A DNA stretch of 15,661 bases from positions 1 to 15,661 of the forward strand of contig JAJYGJ010000051.1 of the NCBI GenBank assembly GCA_021790695.1. The letters run 5' to 3'. Position 1 is the stretch's first letter, and the number at the start of each line of letters is the position of its first letter. Under the pieces are notes generated by a model. The model searched no databases and was not told where the DNA came from. It saw nothing but the letters and a program-made list of their open reading frames with translations. The DNA comes from Nitrospirota bacterium (lineage in GTDB: Bacteria; Nitrospirota; Thermodesulfovibrionia; Thermodesulfovibrionales; JdFR-88). Shown in pieces: positions 6,647 to 13,888 of this stretch. The position numbers and the translations under genes are program-made.

Positions 6647-7109
6647 GCCTCCTCAGAAGTGTGGGAATCGCCTCAATGTCCTTGATGTCCTTCTGGCACA
6701 ATATCCTGATGGTATCGCGGAAAGGGCGGAACTCCTCGAAATACCCCTTGAAGCTCTCCTCCAGGGCCCTGGTCATCTGGTCGCCCCTTTCATCCCAGTC
6801 CAGCATAAGGACTATTTTATCGTATCTGCCTATTATCTCCTCGGAGAAATCATAAAGGTTCTGTCCCCTGTGCAGGGTGATTATCTCGCCTTCGAAGCCC
6901 AGGGACTGGAGCGCCGCGGCGTCCTTTCTGCCCTCGACTATTATCGGGACTTTCCTGTTTATCTCGACAAGGCCGTCCAGCACTTCACGGAGCCTTTCGG
7001 CCCTTTCCGCGTCGTCCGGGGCGATGAGGACGCGTATCTGGCCGTCCTTCCTTGCCGCCCTGCGGTCTTTCCCTTTGCCGTTTTCCCTTCTAGCGCTCAT
7101 GGTGACCAT
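6600..7109 (-). CDS. Toprim-domain protein (RNase M5/primase-like)
   Basis: The 169-residue protein holds one Toprim domain. The strand-turn VPIIVEGRKDAAALQSLG (54-71) carries the catalytic-type Glu59, and LMLDWDERGDQM (101-112) carries the Asp104-x-Asp106 metal pair. The basic N-terminus (5-25) could bind nucleic acid. Toprim folds occur in primases, topoisomerases, OLD nucleases and RNase M5. This single-domain architecture is closest to small RNase M5-like proteins, but length and gene context do not prove 5S rRNA processing. Start choice is open: ATG at 7109 or at 7100. Neither has a ribosome-binding site, and the first overlaps the short palindrome at 7109-7135. Its last 47 bases overlap yraN. 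Confidence 0.82.
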   Translation of the reverse strand: MVTMSARRENGKGKDRRAARKDGQIRVLIAPDDAERAERLREVLDGLVEINRKVPIIVEGRKDAAALQSLGFEGEIITLHRGQNLYDFSEEIIGRYDKIVLMLDWDERGDQMTRALEESFKGYFEEFRPFRDTIRILCQKDIKDIEAIPTLLRRLEGSFAGKSAPWPEF

Positions 7110-7135
7110 AGGGCCTGATTTTGAGACGGGCCCTA
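7109..7135. repeat. Mini-copy C of the inverted-repeat family, leader of the Toprim gene
   Basis: TAGGGCC (7109-7115) and GGGCCCTA (7128-7135) are inverted around TGATTTTGAGAC, which matches the end sequence of copies A and B. It looks like an internally deleted relic. A perfect minus-strand TATAAT lies at 7144-7139, so a transcript from there would begin inside this palindrome and carry it as a hairpin next to the start codon. Confidence 0.5.
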
Positions 7136-7209
7136 CTGATTATAACCTTAATTGTTACCCCGCGGCCTGCGCCGGGGGTGATTCATTCCAACCCTCCCGC
7201 TTTCCCCCC

Positions 7210-7440
7210 TTACTCCATGGCGACGAAGGTCTCCGTCCTTGTGAGCCCCCTCACCTTTCTCACCCTTTTCAGTATCTTGTTGAATATTTCGTTCGTGTCC
7301 TTGGCCTCGATAGTCGCGACCAGATCATACTGGCCGGTGATCACGTCCGCGTCCCTGATGCCTCCGATTCCCCTCAAGGTGTCGCGGATGCTCCGTTCCT
7401 TGCCTGGAATGACATTGGCCAGCAGATAGACCCTGCTCAT
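7210..7440 (-). CDS. Stand-alone AsnC/Lrp effector-binding (RAM) domain protein
   Basis: The open frame extends to 7515, but the start is taken at ATG 7440 (76 residues). AAGGAGG (7456-7450) sits nine bases ahead, and the upstream part of the frame is repeat sequence. The product MSRVYLLANVIPGKE... is the alpha/beta RAM domain of Lrp/AsnC regulators without a DNA-binding domain. The core is GIRDADVITGQYDLVATIEAKD followed by helix EIFNKILKRVRKVRG and strand RTETFVAM. Such small proteins form oligomers and bind amino acids or related ligands; their partners are mostly unknown. It lies between ku and the Toprim gene. Confidence 0.88.
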   Translation of the reverse strand: MSRVYLLANVIPGKERSIRDTLRGIGGIRDADVITGQYDLVATIEAKDTNEIFNKILKRVRKVRGLTRTETFVAME

Positions 7441-7464
7441 GATGGGAGTCCTCCTTTTTTGCTT

Positions 7465-7532
7465 GGGACCTGTCTCGGAATCGCTGATTTCCCCTCTCTT
7501 TCGTTTCGGGATCAATTTTGAGACAGGTCCTA
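7465..7532. repeat. Short inverted-repeat element, copy B
   Basis: GGACCTGTCTC (7466-7476) and GAGACAGGTCC (7520-7530) form a perfect 11-base inverted repeat. In the minus orientation the first ~45 bases align closely with the left end of copy A, and the last ~20 with its right end, so B looks like an internally deleted copy. It fills the gap between ku and the AsnC-domain gene and would fold into a stable hairpin in their shared transcript. Its outer TAG is the ku stop codon. Confidence 0.75.
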
Positions 7533-8375
7533 CGGCGCGGCGACTTTTTTGGGCGCGGCGGCCCCGTGCTTTTTCATCCCGGCTTTTTTGTTTTTGCCAG
7601 CGGGCGCTTCCTGCTTTTCAAGGCTCCGCTTGAGGGCCTCCATAAGGCTTACCACCTTGGGTCCGGCCGGCCCGGGCGGGGCGACCTTGATTTCACGGCC
7701 TTCTATCTTTGCGTTTATAAGGCCCATCAGGGATTCCCGGTAGGTGTCCTTGTACTCTTCGGGGGCGAACTTCCGGGAAAATCTGTTTATAAGCTCCCTT
7801 GCCAGCGAAAGCTCCTCCCTGGAGGGTTTTACGGCGGGGCCGGGCAGATTCAGCTCCGACGGGGCAGTCACTTCGTCATGGTAGAGCAGCGTATTGAGGA
7901 GCAGGGCGTTTTCCCGGACCCCGAGTATGGCCAGGTGCTGTCTCTGTTTCAGCGTGACCCGCGCGAGCGCCGCCTTTCCGGTCTCCCTTATCGCCGCCGC
8001 CAGCAGCGCGTAAGGTCTTTCGCTGCCCTCCTCCGGTTCGAGGTAATAGGCCTTGTCGAAGTAAATCGGGGCCACCTGGTCCCGGTCGATGAAACACTCC
8101 ACGTTTATGGCCTTCGAGGCGAACTGCGGAAGACTCCGGAAATCCTCCTCCGAAAGGACCACGAACTTCCTTTTCCGGTATTCATAGCCGCGCACGATCT
8201 CTTCCAGCGGCAGGTCCCGGTTGTCCCGGGGACAGTGCCTCCTGTATTCGATTGGCGAGTTGTCGGCCTTGTGCAGAAGCCTGAAGGAGATTTCCTTCCT
8301 CTGGATGGCGGGATAGAGTCTGACCCCAATGCTGATGAGGGCAAAACTGATGCTCCCGTTCCATATGGCCTTCAT
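7530..8375 (-). CDS. ku: Ku protein of bacterial non-homologous end joining
   Basis: This bacterial Ku homodimer subunit encircles DNA ends during double-strand break repair. The start at 8375 gives the family-typical MKAIWNGSISFALISIGVRLY; the open frame continues to an ATG at 8396, which is less likely. From 8375 the protein has ~281 residues. Core signatures include FRLLHKADNSPIEYRRHCPRD, GYEYRKRKFVVLSEEDF, VAPIYFDKAYYLEPEEG and AALARVTLKQRQHLAIL. The C-terminus is Lys/Ala/Pro-rich, as in many bacterial Ku tails. Bacterial Ku normally works with ligase LigD, which is not in the window. The TAG stop comes from repeat copy B, so the tail end may have been altered. It diverges from dsrA. Confidence 0.95.
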   Translation of the reverse strand: MKAIWNGSISFALISIGVRLYPAIQRKEISFRLLHKADNSPIEYRRHCPRDNRDLPLEEIVRGYEYRKRKFVVLSEEDFRSLPQFASKAINVECFIDRDQVAPIYFDKAYYLEPEEGSERPYALLAAAIRETGKAALARVTLKQRQHLAILGVRENALLLNTLLYHDEVTAPSELNLPGPAVKPSREELSLARELINRFSRKFAPEEYKDTYRESLMGLINAKIEGREIKVAPPGPAGPKVVSLMEALKRSLEKQEAPAGKNKKAGMKKHGAAAPKKVAAP

Positions 8376-8698
8376 ATAGCCAAACACTATCATCAAAAAA
8401 TATGACGGTCAAATGGCCCCGGCCCACAGGGAAATCGGAGGATTTGCACGCGGCGGCTTTTTTTGTATATACTATGCCGACCGATTTTTTCCGTGAGATT
8501 TCGCAATCTCGAAACTTTATCCTTTTGAGGTTTCTTTAAAGGAGGAAGCGAGGCTGAATACAAAATAACCAGATAATCTAAAAATATAAGCATTGATGAT
8601 TTGCAGATTAGATTTTTTTATTTGATTCTGATTTAGTTGGTATATTACGCTTAAACTCGCTTCTCTTTTATGAAAATACTGTGAATAAGGAGGACCTC
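8376..8698. promoter_or_regulatory. AT-rich divergent control region between ku and dsrA
   Basis: This 323-bp gap drives the dsr operon rightwards and ku leftwards. The best dsrA promoter is an extended -10, TGGTATATT (8638-8646), with only a weak -35, giving a leader of ~46 bases. A second TATACT box is at 8468-8473. Inverted repeats are GAGATT-tcgc-AATCTC (8495-8510) and AATCTAA/TTAGATT (8575-8581, 8608-8614); the latter is followed by a T-run and could be an operator or attenuator. No ORF of note is present. Confidence 0.5.
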
Positions 8699-8701
8699 AT
8701 G
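8687..8701 (+). promoter_or_regulatory. Ribosome-binding site and start of dsrA
   Basis: AAGGAGG (8687-8693) lies five bases before ATG 8699. This decides against the in-frame GTG at 8681, which lies six bases before the site. Confidence 0.85.
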
Positions 8702-9877
8702 AAGAAGTACGAGACGCCGCTTCTTGACGAGCTTGAAAAAGGCCCGTGGCCCAGCTTTGTCAAGGAAATTAAGACAGCGGCAAAGAAGACCGAGGCGGCC
8801 AACGATGAGTTGGGCCAACTTGAAAAGTCCTACAGGGACAAGAAAGGTTACTGGAAGCACGGCGGGATAGTGGGTGTTCTTGGTTATGGCGGCGGCGTTA
8901 TCGGAAGGTATTCCTCCCTCCCGAATGAATTCCCGGGCGTTGCCCATTTCCACACGGTAAGAATCAACCAGCCCAGCGGCCTGTTTTACAATACCAAGGA
9001 TTTAAGGGTGATCCTGGATCTCTGGGACGAATACGGCAGCGGACTGACCAACATGCACGGTTCCACGGGCGACATGGTCATGCTCGGCTGCAGGACCGAG
9101 GCCCTTGAGCCGTTTTTCGCGGAAGTTTCCTCCCGCGGATGGGACCTGGGCGGTTCCGGCTCCGCTCTGAGGACGCCGGCCTGCTGCCTCGGCAAGGCCA
9201 GGTGCGAGTGGGCCAACATAGATACGATGGACATCTGCCACGACCTTACGCACACTTATCAGGACTACCTCCACAGGCCGGCGTGGCCTTACAAGTTCAA
9301 GTTCAAGGTCGCCGGTTGCGCCGTGGACTGCGTTGCCTCGATAGCCCGCGCCGACTGCTCCATAATAGGCACCTGGAAGGGCAACATAGCGGTTGATCAG
9401 GCTGCCGTGCAGGATTACGCCAAGGGCGGGATGGACATCAAGGCCGAGATCGTGGACATGTGCCCCACCGGCTGCATGAGCTACGACGGGAAGAACCTGA
9501 GCATCGACGACGCCAACTGCAGCCGCTGCATGCACTGCATCTCGAAGATGACCAAGGCCCTCAAGGGCACCGGCGAGAAGGGCGCGACCATACTTATCGG
9601 TTCAAAGGCCCCGATCGTCGTCGGATCGCTTCTGTCCTGGGTCATCGTGCCGTTCATGAAGATGGAGGCCCCGTACACCGAGCTGAAGGAGTTCTCCGAG
9701 AAGATATGGGAGTGGTGGGACGACAACGCCAAACCCAGGGAAAGGACGGGCGAGCTGATCGAATCGAAGGGAATGAGGAGCTTCCTCGAGGCGATCGAGG
9801 TGGACCCGCAGCCCCAGCAGGTATATGAGCCGAGGAAAGACCCGTTCTTCTTCTGGAAGGATGAGGATCTGGCCTAA
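8699..9877 (+). CDS. dsrA: Dissimilatory sulfite reductase subunit alpha
   Basis: DsrA (392 residues) pairs with DsrB in the cytoplasmic alpha2beta2 enzyme that reduces sulfite, with DsrC as the sulfur acceptor. The family N-terminus ETPLLDELEKGPWPSFV is present. Sirohaem-[4Fe-4S] ligands appear as Cys163-x5-Cys169 and Cys207-x3-Cys211 (VAGCAVDC). The inserted ferredoxin domain uses CPTGC (255-259) and Cys274, Cys277 and Cys280 (NCSRCMHC). The C-terminus DPFFFWKDEDLA is complete. In known enzymes the active sirohaem lies at the DsrB side, and the DsrA-side cofactor may be structural. dsrB follows after 59 bases. The presence of dsrD downstream supports the reductive type. Confidence is very high from motif content. 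Confidence 0.98.
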   Translation: MKKYETPLLDELEKGPWPSFVKEIKTAAKKTEAANDELGQLEKSYRDKKGYWKHGGIVGVLGYGGGVIGRYSSLPNEFPGVAHFHTVRINQPSGLFYNTKDLRVILDLWDEYGSGLTNMHGSTGDMVMLGCRTEALEPFFAEVSSRGWDLGGSGSALRTPACCLGKARCEWANIDTMDICHDLTHTYQDYLHRPAWPYKFKFKVAGCAVDCVASIARADCSIIGTWKGNIAVDQAAVQDYAKGGMDIKAEIVDMCPTGCMSYDGKNLSIDDANCSRCMHCISKMTKALKGTGEKGATILIGSKAPIVVGSLLSWVIVPFMKMEAPYTELKEFSEKIWEWWDDNAKPRERTGELIESKGMRSFLEAIEVDPQPQQVYEPRKDPFFFWKDEDLA

Positions 9878-9936
9878 GCGGACTAAAGACGGATACGAAC
9901 GCAATAGCAAGATAAATCTCGAAGGAGGATCAGATA

Positions 9937-11028
9937 ATGGCTTGGCTAACCGAGCAAGAGGCAAAGGCGAAGAGGAAGACCGATATCGGTCCGCCCCACT
10001 ACAGCAAGATGCTGCCGCCCGTGATAGCGAAGAATTACGGCAAATGGAAATATCATGAGGTCTTTACCCCGGGCACGATGGTCCACGTGGCCGAATCCGG
10101 CGACAAGGTCTACACCGTCAGGGTGGCCTCTCCCAGGATACTCGCCACGGACAACATCCGCACCATGCTTGACATAGCCGACAAGTACTGCGACGGCTAT
10201 ATCCGCTGGACGACCCGCAACAACGTGGAGTTCATGACAACCAACGAAGCCAATGTGCCCCTGATAAAGAAGGCGGCCGAGGATGCCGGCTATCCGGCGG
10301 GCGGCATAGGGGCCGGACTCACCAATATAGTCCACACGCAGGGCTGGGTGCACTGCCACAGCGCCTGCACGGACGCCTCCGGGCTTGTGAAGGCCATCTC
10401 GGACGAGCTGTTCGATTATTTCGCCGAGAAGAGGCTTCCGGCAAAGACCAGGTTCGCGCTCGCCTGCTGCGTCAACATGTGCGGCGCGGTGCACTGTTCG
10501 GACCTCGCGGTCGTTGCCATTCACAGGAAGGTGCCTGTAATCGACCATGATAATGTAAAGAACATGTGCGAGATACCGACCACCGTTTCCGCTTGTCCGA
10601 CCAGGGCTATCAGCCCCGATCCGGCCAAGAAGAGCATAAAGATCAACCCGGACAAGTGCATGTACTGCGGCAACTGCTTCACGGTCTGCCCGCCGATCAA
10701 CATCCACAATCCAGAGCAGGACGGCGTGGCCATCGTCGTGGGCGGCAAGGTGGGCAGCCTGAGGAAAGGCCCTTCCTTCTCCAAACTGGCAATCCCATAC
10801 ATAAAGAACAATCCGCCCAGGTGGCCCGAGGTCGTCGAGGCCGTCAAGAACATCCTCGAAACCTACGCCAAAGGCGCAAGGAAGCACGAGAGGATGGGCG
10901 AGTGGATTGACAGGATCGGATGGGAAGGTTTCTTCAGGGAGACCGGCATACCGTTTACCCATCAGCACATAGACGACTTCACTTTCATGAGAGACACTAT
11001 GAGGACGTCGGCCGCGTTTAAGTGGTAA
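9937..11028 (+). CDS. dsrB: Dissimilatory sulfite reductase subunit beta
   Basis: DsrB (363 residues) is the catalytic partner of DsrA. Sirohaem-cluster cysteines are seen at Cys140 (HTQGWVHC) and in Cys177-Cys178-x3-Cys182 (ACCVNMC). The ferredoxin domain has Cys211, Cys220 (SACPT), and Cys241-x2-Cys244-x2-Cys247-x3-Cys251-Pro. The C-terminus WIDRIGWEGFFRETGIPFTHQHIDDF is typical and complete. An extra Cys144 follows in CHSACTDASG, where I recall many DsrB sequences having Ala. AAGGAGG (9922-9928) lies eight bases before the ATG. It is co-transcribed with dsrA. A GC-rich hairpin separates it from dsrD and may set different protein levels. Confidence 0.98.
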   Translation: MAWLTEQEAKAKRKTDIGPPHYSKMLPPVIAKNYGKWKYHEVFTPGTMVHVAESGDKVYTVRVASPRILATDNIRTMLDIADKYCDGYIRWTTRNNVEFMTTNEANVPLIKKAAEDAGYPAGGIGAGLTNIVHTQGWVHCHSACTDASGLVKAISDELFDYFAEKRLPAKTRFALACCVNMCGAVHCSDLAVVAIHRKVPVIDHDNVKNMCEIPTTVSACPTRAISPDPAKKSIKINPDKCMYCGNCFTVCPPINIHNPEQDGVAIVVGGKVGSLRKGPSFSKLAIPYIKNNPPRWPEVVEAVKNILETYAKGARKHERMGEWIDRIGWEGFFRETGIPFTHQHIDDFTFMRDTMRTSAAFKW

Positions 11029-11039
11029 AATGAATGGAA

Positions 11040-11084
11040 GGCGGGCGCGCTGTCGCGCGTCCGCCCTTTCGGGCGTTCCGCCCG
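11040..11084 (+). promoter_or_regulatory. Double hairpin between dsrB and dsrD
   Basis: GGCGGGCGCGC (11040-11050) pairs with 11055-11065 over 11 positions with one G-U, around a TGTC loop. A second perfect stem, CGGGCG-ttc-CGCCCG, is at 11070-11084. There is no following T-run, so a role in mRNA processing or 3' end protection of dsrAB is more likely than full termination. Confidence 0.55.
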
Positions 11085-11162
11085 GGCCGTAGTTCCGGCG
11101 GGGCGGAAGGCAGGTACAGACGGCGGGGTATCTGGTAAAACCTTAAGAGCGCTGGAGGAAGC

Positions 11163-11411
11163 ATGGAACAGGAAGAACTTAAAAACAAGATATATGACTA
11201 CGTAATGGCTGCCAAGGGCAAGAAGAAGCTGAAGGAGAAGGACATAATAAAGGGAGTTACCGCCTCGACGGGCGAGGCCGCGGACGTTGTCAAGAAGGCC
11301 ATGAGGGAGATGATAGACGTCGGCCGGCTTATGTACTCTTATGGCGGCGGTTCCAGTTCCGTGGAGATCCCCTCTGAGGAGTACCTCAGGGAAAAGGGGA
11401 TGATCAAGTAA
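11163..11411 (+). CDS. dsrD: DsrD, small winged-helix activator of DsrAB
   Basis: This 82-residue Lys-rich protein directly behind dsrAB matches DsrD in size, position and character. It starts EELKNKIYDYVMAAKGKKKLKEKD, continues with helix-turn-helix-like VTASTGEAADVVKKAMREMIDVGRL and ends with the wing LMYSYGGGSSSVEI. DsrD has a winged-helix fold but acts on the enzyme; published work describes it as an allosteric activator of DsrAB. It is found mainly in sulfate/sulfite-reducing organisms and is usually missing from sulfur oxidisers, which gives direction to the pathway here. GGAGG sits four bases before the ATG. Its TAA stop lies in the same frame as dsrN, with no other stop between. Confidence 0.92.
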   Translation: MEQEELKNKIYDYVMAAKGKKKLKEKDIIKGVTASTGEAADVVKKAMREMIDVGRLMYSYGGGSSSVEIPSEEYLREKGMIK

Positions 11412-11486
11412 GGACCCGGAACGGGGGTCGTCAGGGAATTATCAATTAATTCAAGAATCAGGCTGAATACATTTCCAAGGGTAGTC

Positions 11487-12950
11487 GTGGCCGGGCTGAA
11501 GGGCGGTTCCGGCAAGACTACCCTTAGTCTTGGTCTGCTGGGCGCCTTCAGACAGCGGGGTTTGAGGCCCCTGGCCTTCAAGAAGGGCCCCGATTACATA
11601 GACGCGGCATGGCTGGCTGCGGCGTCGGGCGCGCCATGTTATAACCTCGATCCCTTCCTGATCGGCGAAGAAAATATTCTGCCTTCCTTTACCTGCCGCG
11701 CGGCGGGCGCGGATATCTCCCTTATCGAGGGCAACAGGGGAATATTCGACGGCATGGACCTTCAGGGCTCCCAGAGCACGGCCAGGCTTTCAAAAATGCT
11801 CGCGGCCCCCGTTGTTCTGGTGATGGACGTCTCCAAGATGACCCGGACGGCCGCGGCGCTCGTGCTGGGCATAATGAAATTCGATCCCTCGCTCGCGCTG
11901 GGCGGCGTGGTTTTAAACCGTGTGGCGGGCGCCCGGCACGAGGCGATGCTCAGGGATGCGATCAAGACCTATACGGGTGTAACCGTGCTGGGAGCAATCC
12001 CGGCAATCCGGGGCCGCGGAGGCGCCGGCATGCTGTCGGAGAGGCACATGGGGCTCATGGCCTATCAGGAACACCCGGAGGCGCGGGGGGCCGTGGACGA
12101 GGCCGCCGGGCTGATTGCGAAATGCGTTGACGTGGAGGGTGTCCTCGGGGTCGCCAGGCAGGCGGCAGGGATCGGGGGGGCCTTGCCATCGGCAAAATGT
12201 TTGCCGCCGGCAAAACGGCGGCGGGCAAAGGAAAAAATTAAAAAGGGGGTCGCGGGCGGGGGGGTGGTGATCGGCGTCCTGCGGGACGAGGCGTTCCAGT
12301 TCTATTATCCCGAAAACCTGGAGGCCCTGGAGGCCCTTGGCGCGAGGCTCGCGGTCTTCAGTCCCCTTTCGGGAGATCGGGGAGGGCTGGGCTCATTGCC
12401 GGACGTGGACGCGCTTTACATAGGCGGCGGCTTCCCGGAGACCCACGCGGCGGCGCTTTCGTCAAACGAGGCCTTTTTGCGCGCCCTCAAGGCGAGGGTT
12501 GAGCAGGGCCTGCCGGTTTACGCCGAATGCGGGGGGCTTATGTACCTGGCCTCCCACATGGAGTTGGACGGCAGTAAGCTTCCGATGACCGGGATATTGC
12601 CCTTTTCCATAACGCTTGAGAAAAAGCCGGTGGCCCATGGCTATAGCATCGCCAGGGTATGCTCCGATAATGCATTCTACCCGGCAGGCACCGTCATCAG
12701 GGGGCATGAGTTTCATTATTCGAGGCTGACGCGGCTGGGAGATGCCGGCCCCGACGCCCCGGGCGTCAGATTCGCGCTCAAGATGGAACGGGGCACGGGG
12801 ATTGAAGACGGAATGGACGGCCTGGTCTATAAAAACGTCTTTGCCACATATACGCATACGCATGCCCTGGGTACCCCGGAATGGGCGCGCGGCATGCTCG
12901 CGGCCGCAAAAAATTTCAGGAAGAAAGGTGCATCAGCCGCTCGATCCTGA
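11487..12950 (+). CDS. dsrN: DsrN, CbiA-like sirohaem amidase (cobyrinate a,c-diamide synthase family)
   Basis: The protein is of the CbiA/CobB family: an ATP-binding dethiobiotin synthetase-like domain with P-loop GGSGKTT (6-12), KGPDYIDAAW (33-42) and EGNRGIFDG (81-89), then a class I glutamine amidotransferase domain from ~258. The latter has YIGGGFPETH, nucleophile Cys348 in YAECGGLMYL, GHEFHYSRL and THTHALGTPEWA (456-467). In a dsr cluster it is DsrN, expected to amidate sirohaem to sirohaem amide for DsrAB; a cobalamin-pathway role is the alternative. The listed GTG start has AAGGG five bases before it but removes most of the first beta strand, encoded just upstream as PRVVVAG. The frame is open back to the dsrD stop, so the true start may be upstream. 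A Lys/Arg-rich linker (233-258) joins the domains. Its end overlaps convergent truB by 35 bases. Confidence 0.9.
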   Translation: MAGLKGGSGKTTLSLGLLGAFRQRGLRPLAFKKGPDYIDAAWLAAASGAPCYNLDPFLIGEENILPSFTCRAAGADISLIEGNRGIFDGMDLQGSQSTARLSKMLAAPVVLVMDVSKMTRTAAALVLGIMKFDPSLALGGVVLNRVAGARHEAMLRDAIKTYTGVTVLGAIPAIRGRGGAGMLSERHMGLMAYQEHPEARGAVDEAAGLIAKCVDVEGVLGVARQAAGIGGALPSAKCLPPAKRRRAKEKIKKGVAGGGVVIGVLRDEAFQFYYPENLEALEALGARLAVFSPLSGDRGGLGSLPDVDALYIGGGFPETHAAALSSNEAFLRALKARVEQGLPVYAECGGLMYLASHMELDGSKLPMTGILPFSITLEKKPVAHGYSIARVCSDNAFYPAGTVIRGHEFHYSRLTRLGDAGPDAPGVRFALKMERGTGIEDGMDGLVYKNVFATYTHTHALGTPEWARGMLAAAKNFRKKGASAARS

Positions 12951-13782
12951 CCAGCCCCTTCAAGGCCGTTCCTATGCCCAGCAGCCGTCCCCGCGCATCT
13001 TTTATTCTTACGGGTCCGGAGAGGGCAGTATCCGTCCTGAACGGGGCCCCGTTCAGGGCCCTTTGCTGATTTTCCGCGCCGGTCCTCAACTCTTCCATAA
13101 AAAACGCCAGCGCCTGATCGATCTCAAGCGACGCGGCCGCATCGGTGTTGATGCCGGCTCCCTCAGGGTTCAGGGAGTCCTCCGCGCGGAAAGGGCCGAT
13201 CGCCGTCCTTCTGAGCCCGGTTATATGCGCATAGGTGCCGGCCCTGATGCCGATGTCGTCCGCGAGAGCCCTGATATAAGTGCCCTTCGAACATGCGATG
13301 AGCAGCCTTGCGAAGGGCGGATTGTAATCCAGCAGTTCGAGTTCGCTCACATGGACTTCCCTCTTCTCGCGCGCGACTTCAACGCCCTGCCTGGCAAGCC
13401 TGTAAAGCGGCTTGCCGGAAATCTTGAGCGCGGAGTACATCGGCGGCATCTGCATGATCTTCCCCCTGAAGTCCGGAAGCGCTTCCAGGATGCCCTTTGC
13501 ATCGCCGTGGACCGGCCCCGTCGCGGTGACGGCCCCCTCGGAGTCAAAGGTGCCTGTGCGCTCGCCCAGCTTTATGACGGCAAGATATTTTTTTGGCAGA
13601 TCGGTCAGGAAGCGGACGACCTTGGTGGCCTCTCCCGTGCAGACGATCAGAAGACCGGTCGCAATGGGATCGAGCGTGCCCGTGTGGCCGGCTTTTTTGA
13701 CCCCGAGGCGCCTTTTAACGAGGCTGACCGTCTCATGCGAGCTAAGCCCGGCGGGCTTGTCTATCAGTATGACCTTATCCAT
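12916..13782 (-). CDS. truB: tRNA pseudouridine(55) synthase
   Basis: TruB (288 residues) makes the conserved pseudouridine 55 in the T-loop of tRNAs. The N-terminal DKVILIDKPAGLSSHETVSLVKR leads to the catalytic motif GHTGTLDPIATGLL (32-45) with the nucleophile Asp38. Also visible are the KKYLAVIKLGERTGTFDSEG block, QMPPMYSALKISGKPLYRLAR and CSKGTYIRALADDIG. The C-terminal PUA-like part ends at a TGA inside the 3' end of dsrN on the opposite strand. The ribosome-binding site is poor, but the ATG is fixed by the conserved N-terminus. Outside the usual rbfA-truB-rpsO setting, it stands alone here. Confidence 0.96.
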   Translation of the reverse strand: MDKVILIDKPAGLSSHETVSLVKRRLGVKKAGHTGTLDPIATGLLIVCTGEATKVVRFLTDLPKKYLAVIKLGERTGTFDSEGAVTATGPVHGDAKGILEALPDFRGKIMQMPPMYSALKISGKPLYRLARQGVEVAREKREVHVSELELLDYNPPFARLLIACSKGTYIRALADDIGIRAGTYAHITGLRRTAIGPFRAEDSLNPEGAGINTDAAASLEIDQALAFFMEELRTGAENQQRALNGAPFRTDTALSGPVRIKDARGRLLGIGTALKGLVRIERLMHLSS

Positions 13783-13888
13783 TGGAACAATTATTTTACA
13801 CGAGCAGGGCGGGATTTTGCGATGGATGGGCGCCGGGACATTGCCCGGGGGCGGGCGCGAACGGGAGAAAAAAACATTATCAATAATA

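Noticed and set aside
7441..7515. N-terminal extension of the AsnC-domain ORF
   Set aside because: It is repeat copy B sequence, and a strong ribosome-binding site marks the internal ATG at 7440.
7518..8405. 295-codon + strand ORF opposite ku
   Set aside because: Antisense to ku, with no family resemblance.
9946..10968. 340-codon minus-strand ORF opposite dsrB
   Set aside because: It is antisense to a certain dsrB gene. Its length comes from the GC-rich codon pattern of the opposite strand, and its product has no recognisable domain.
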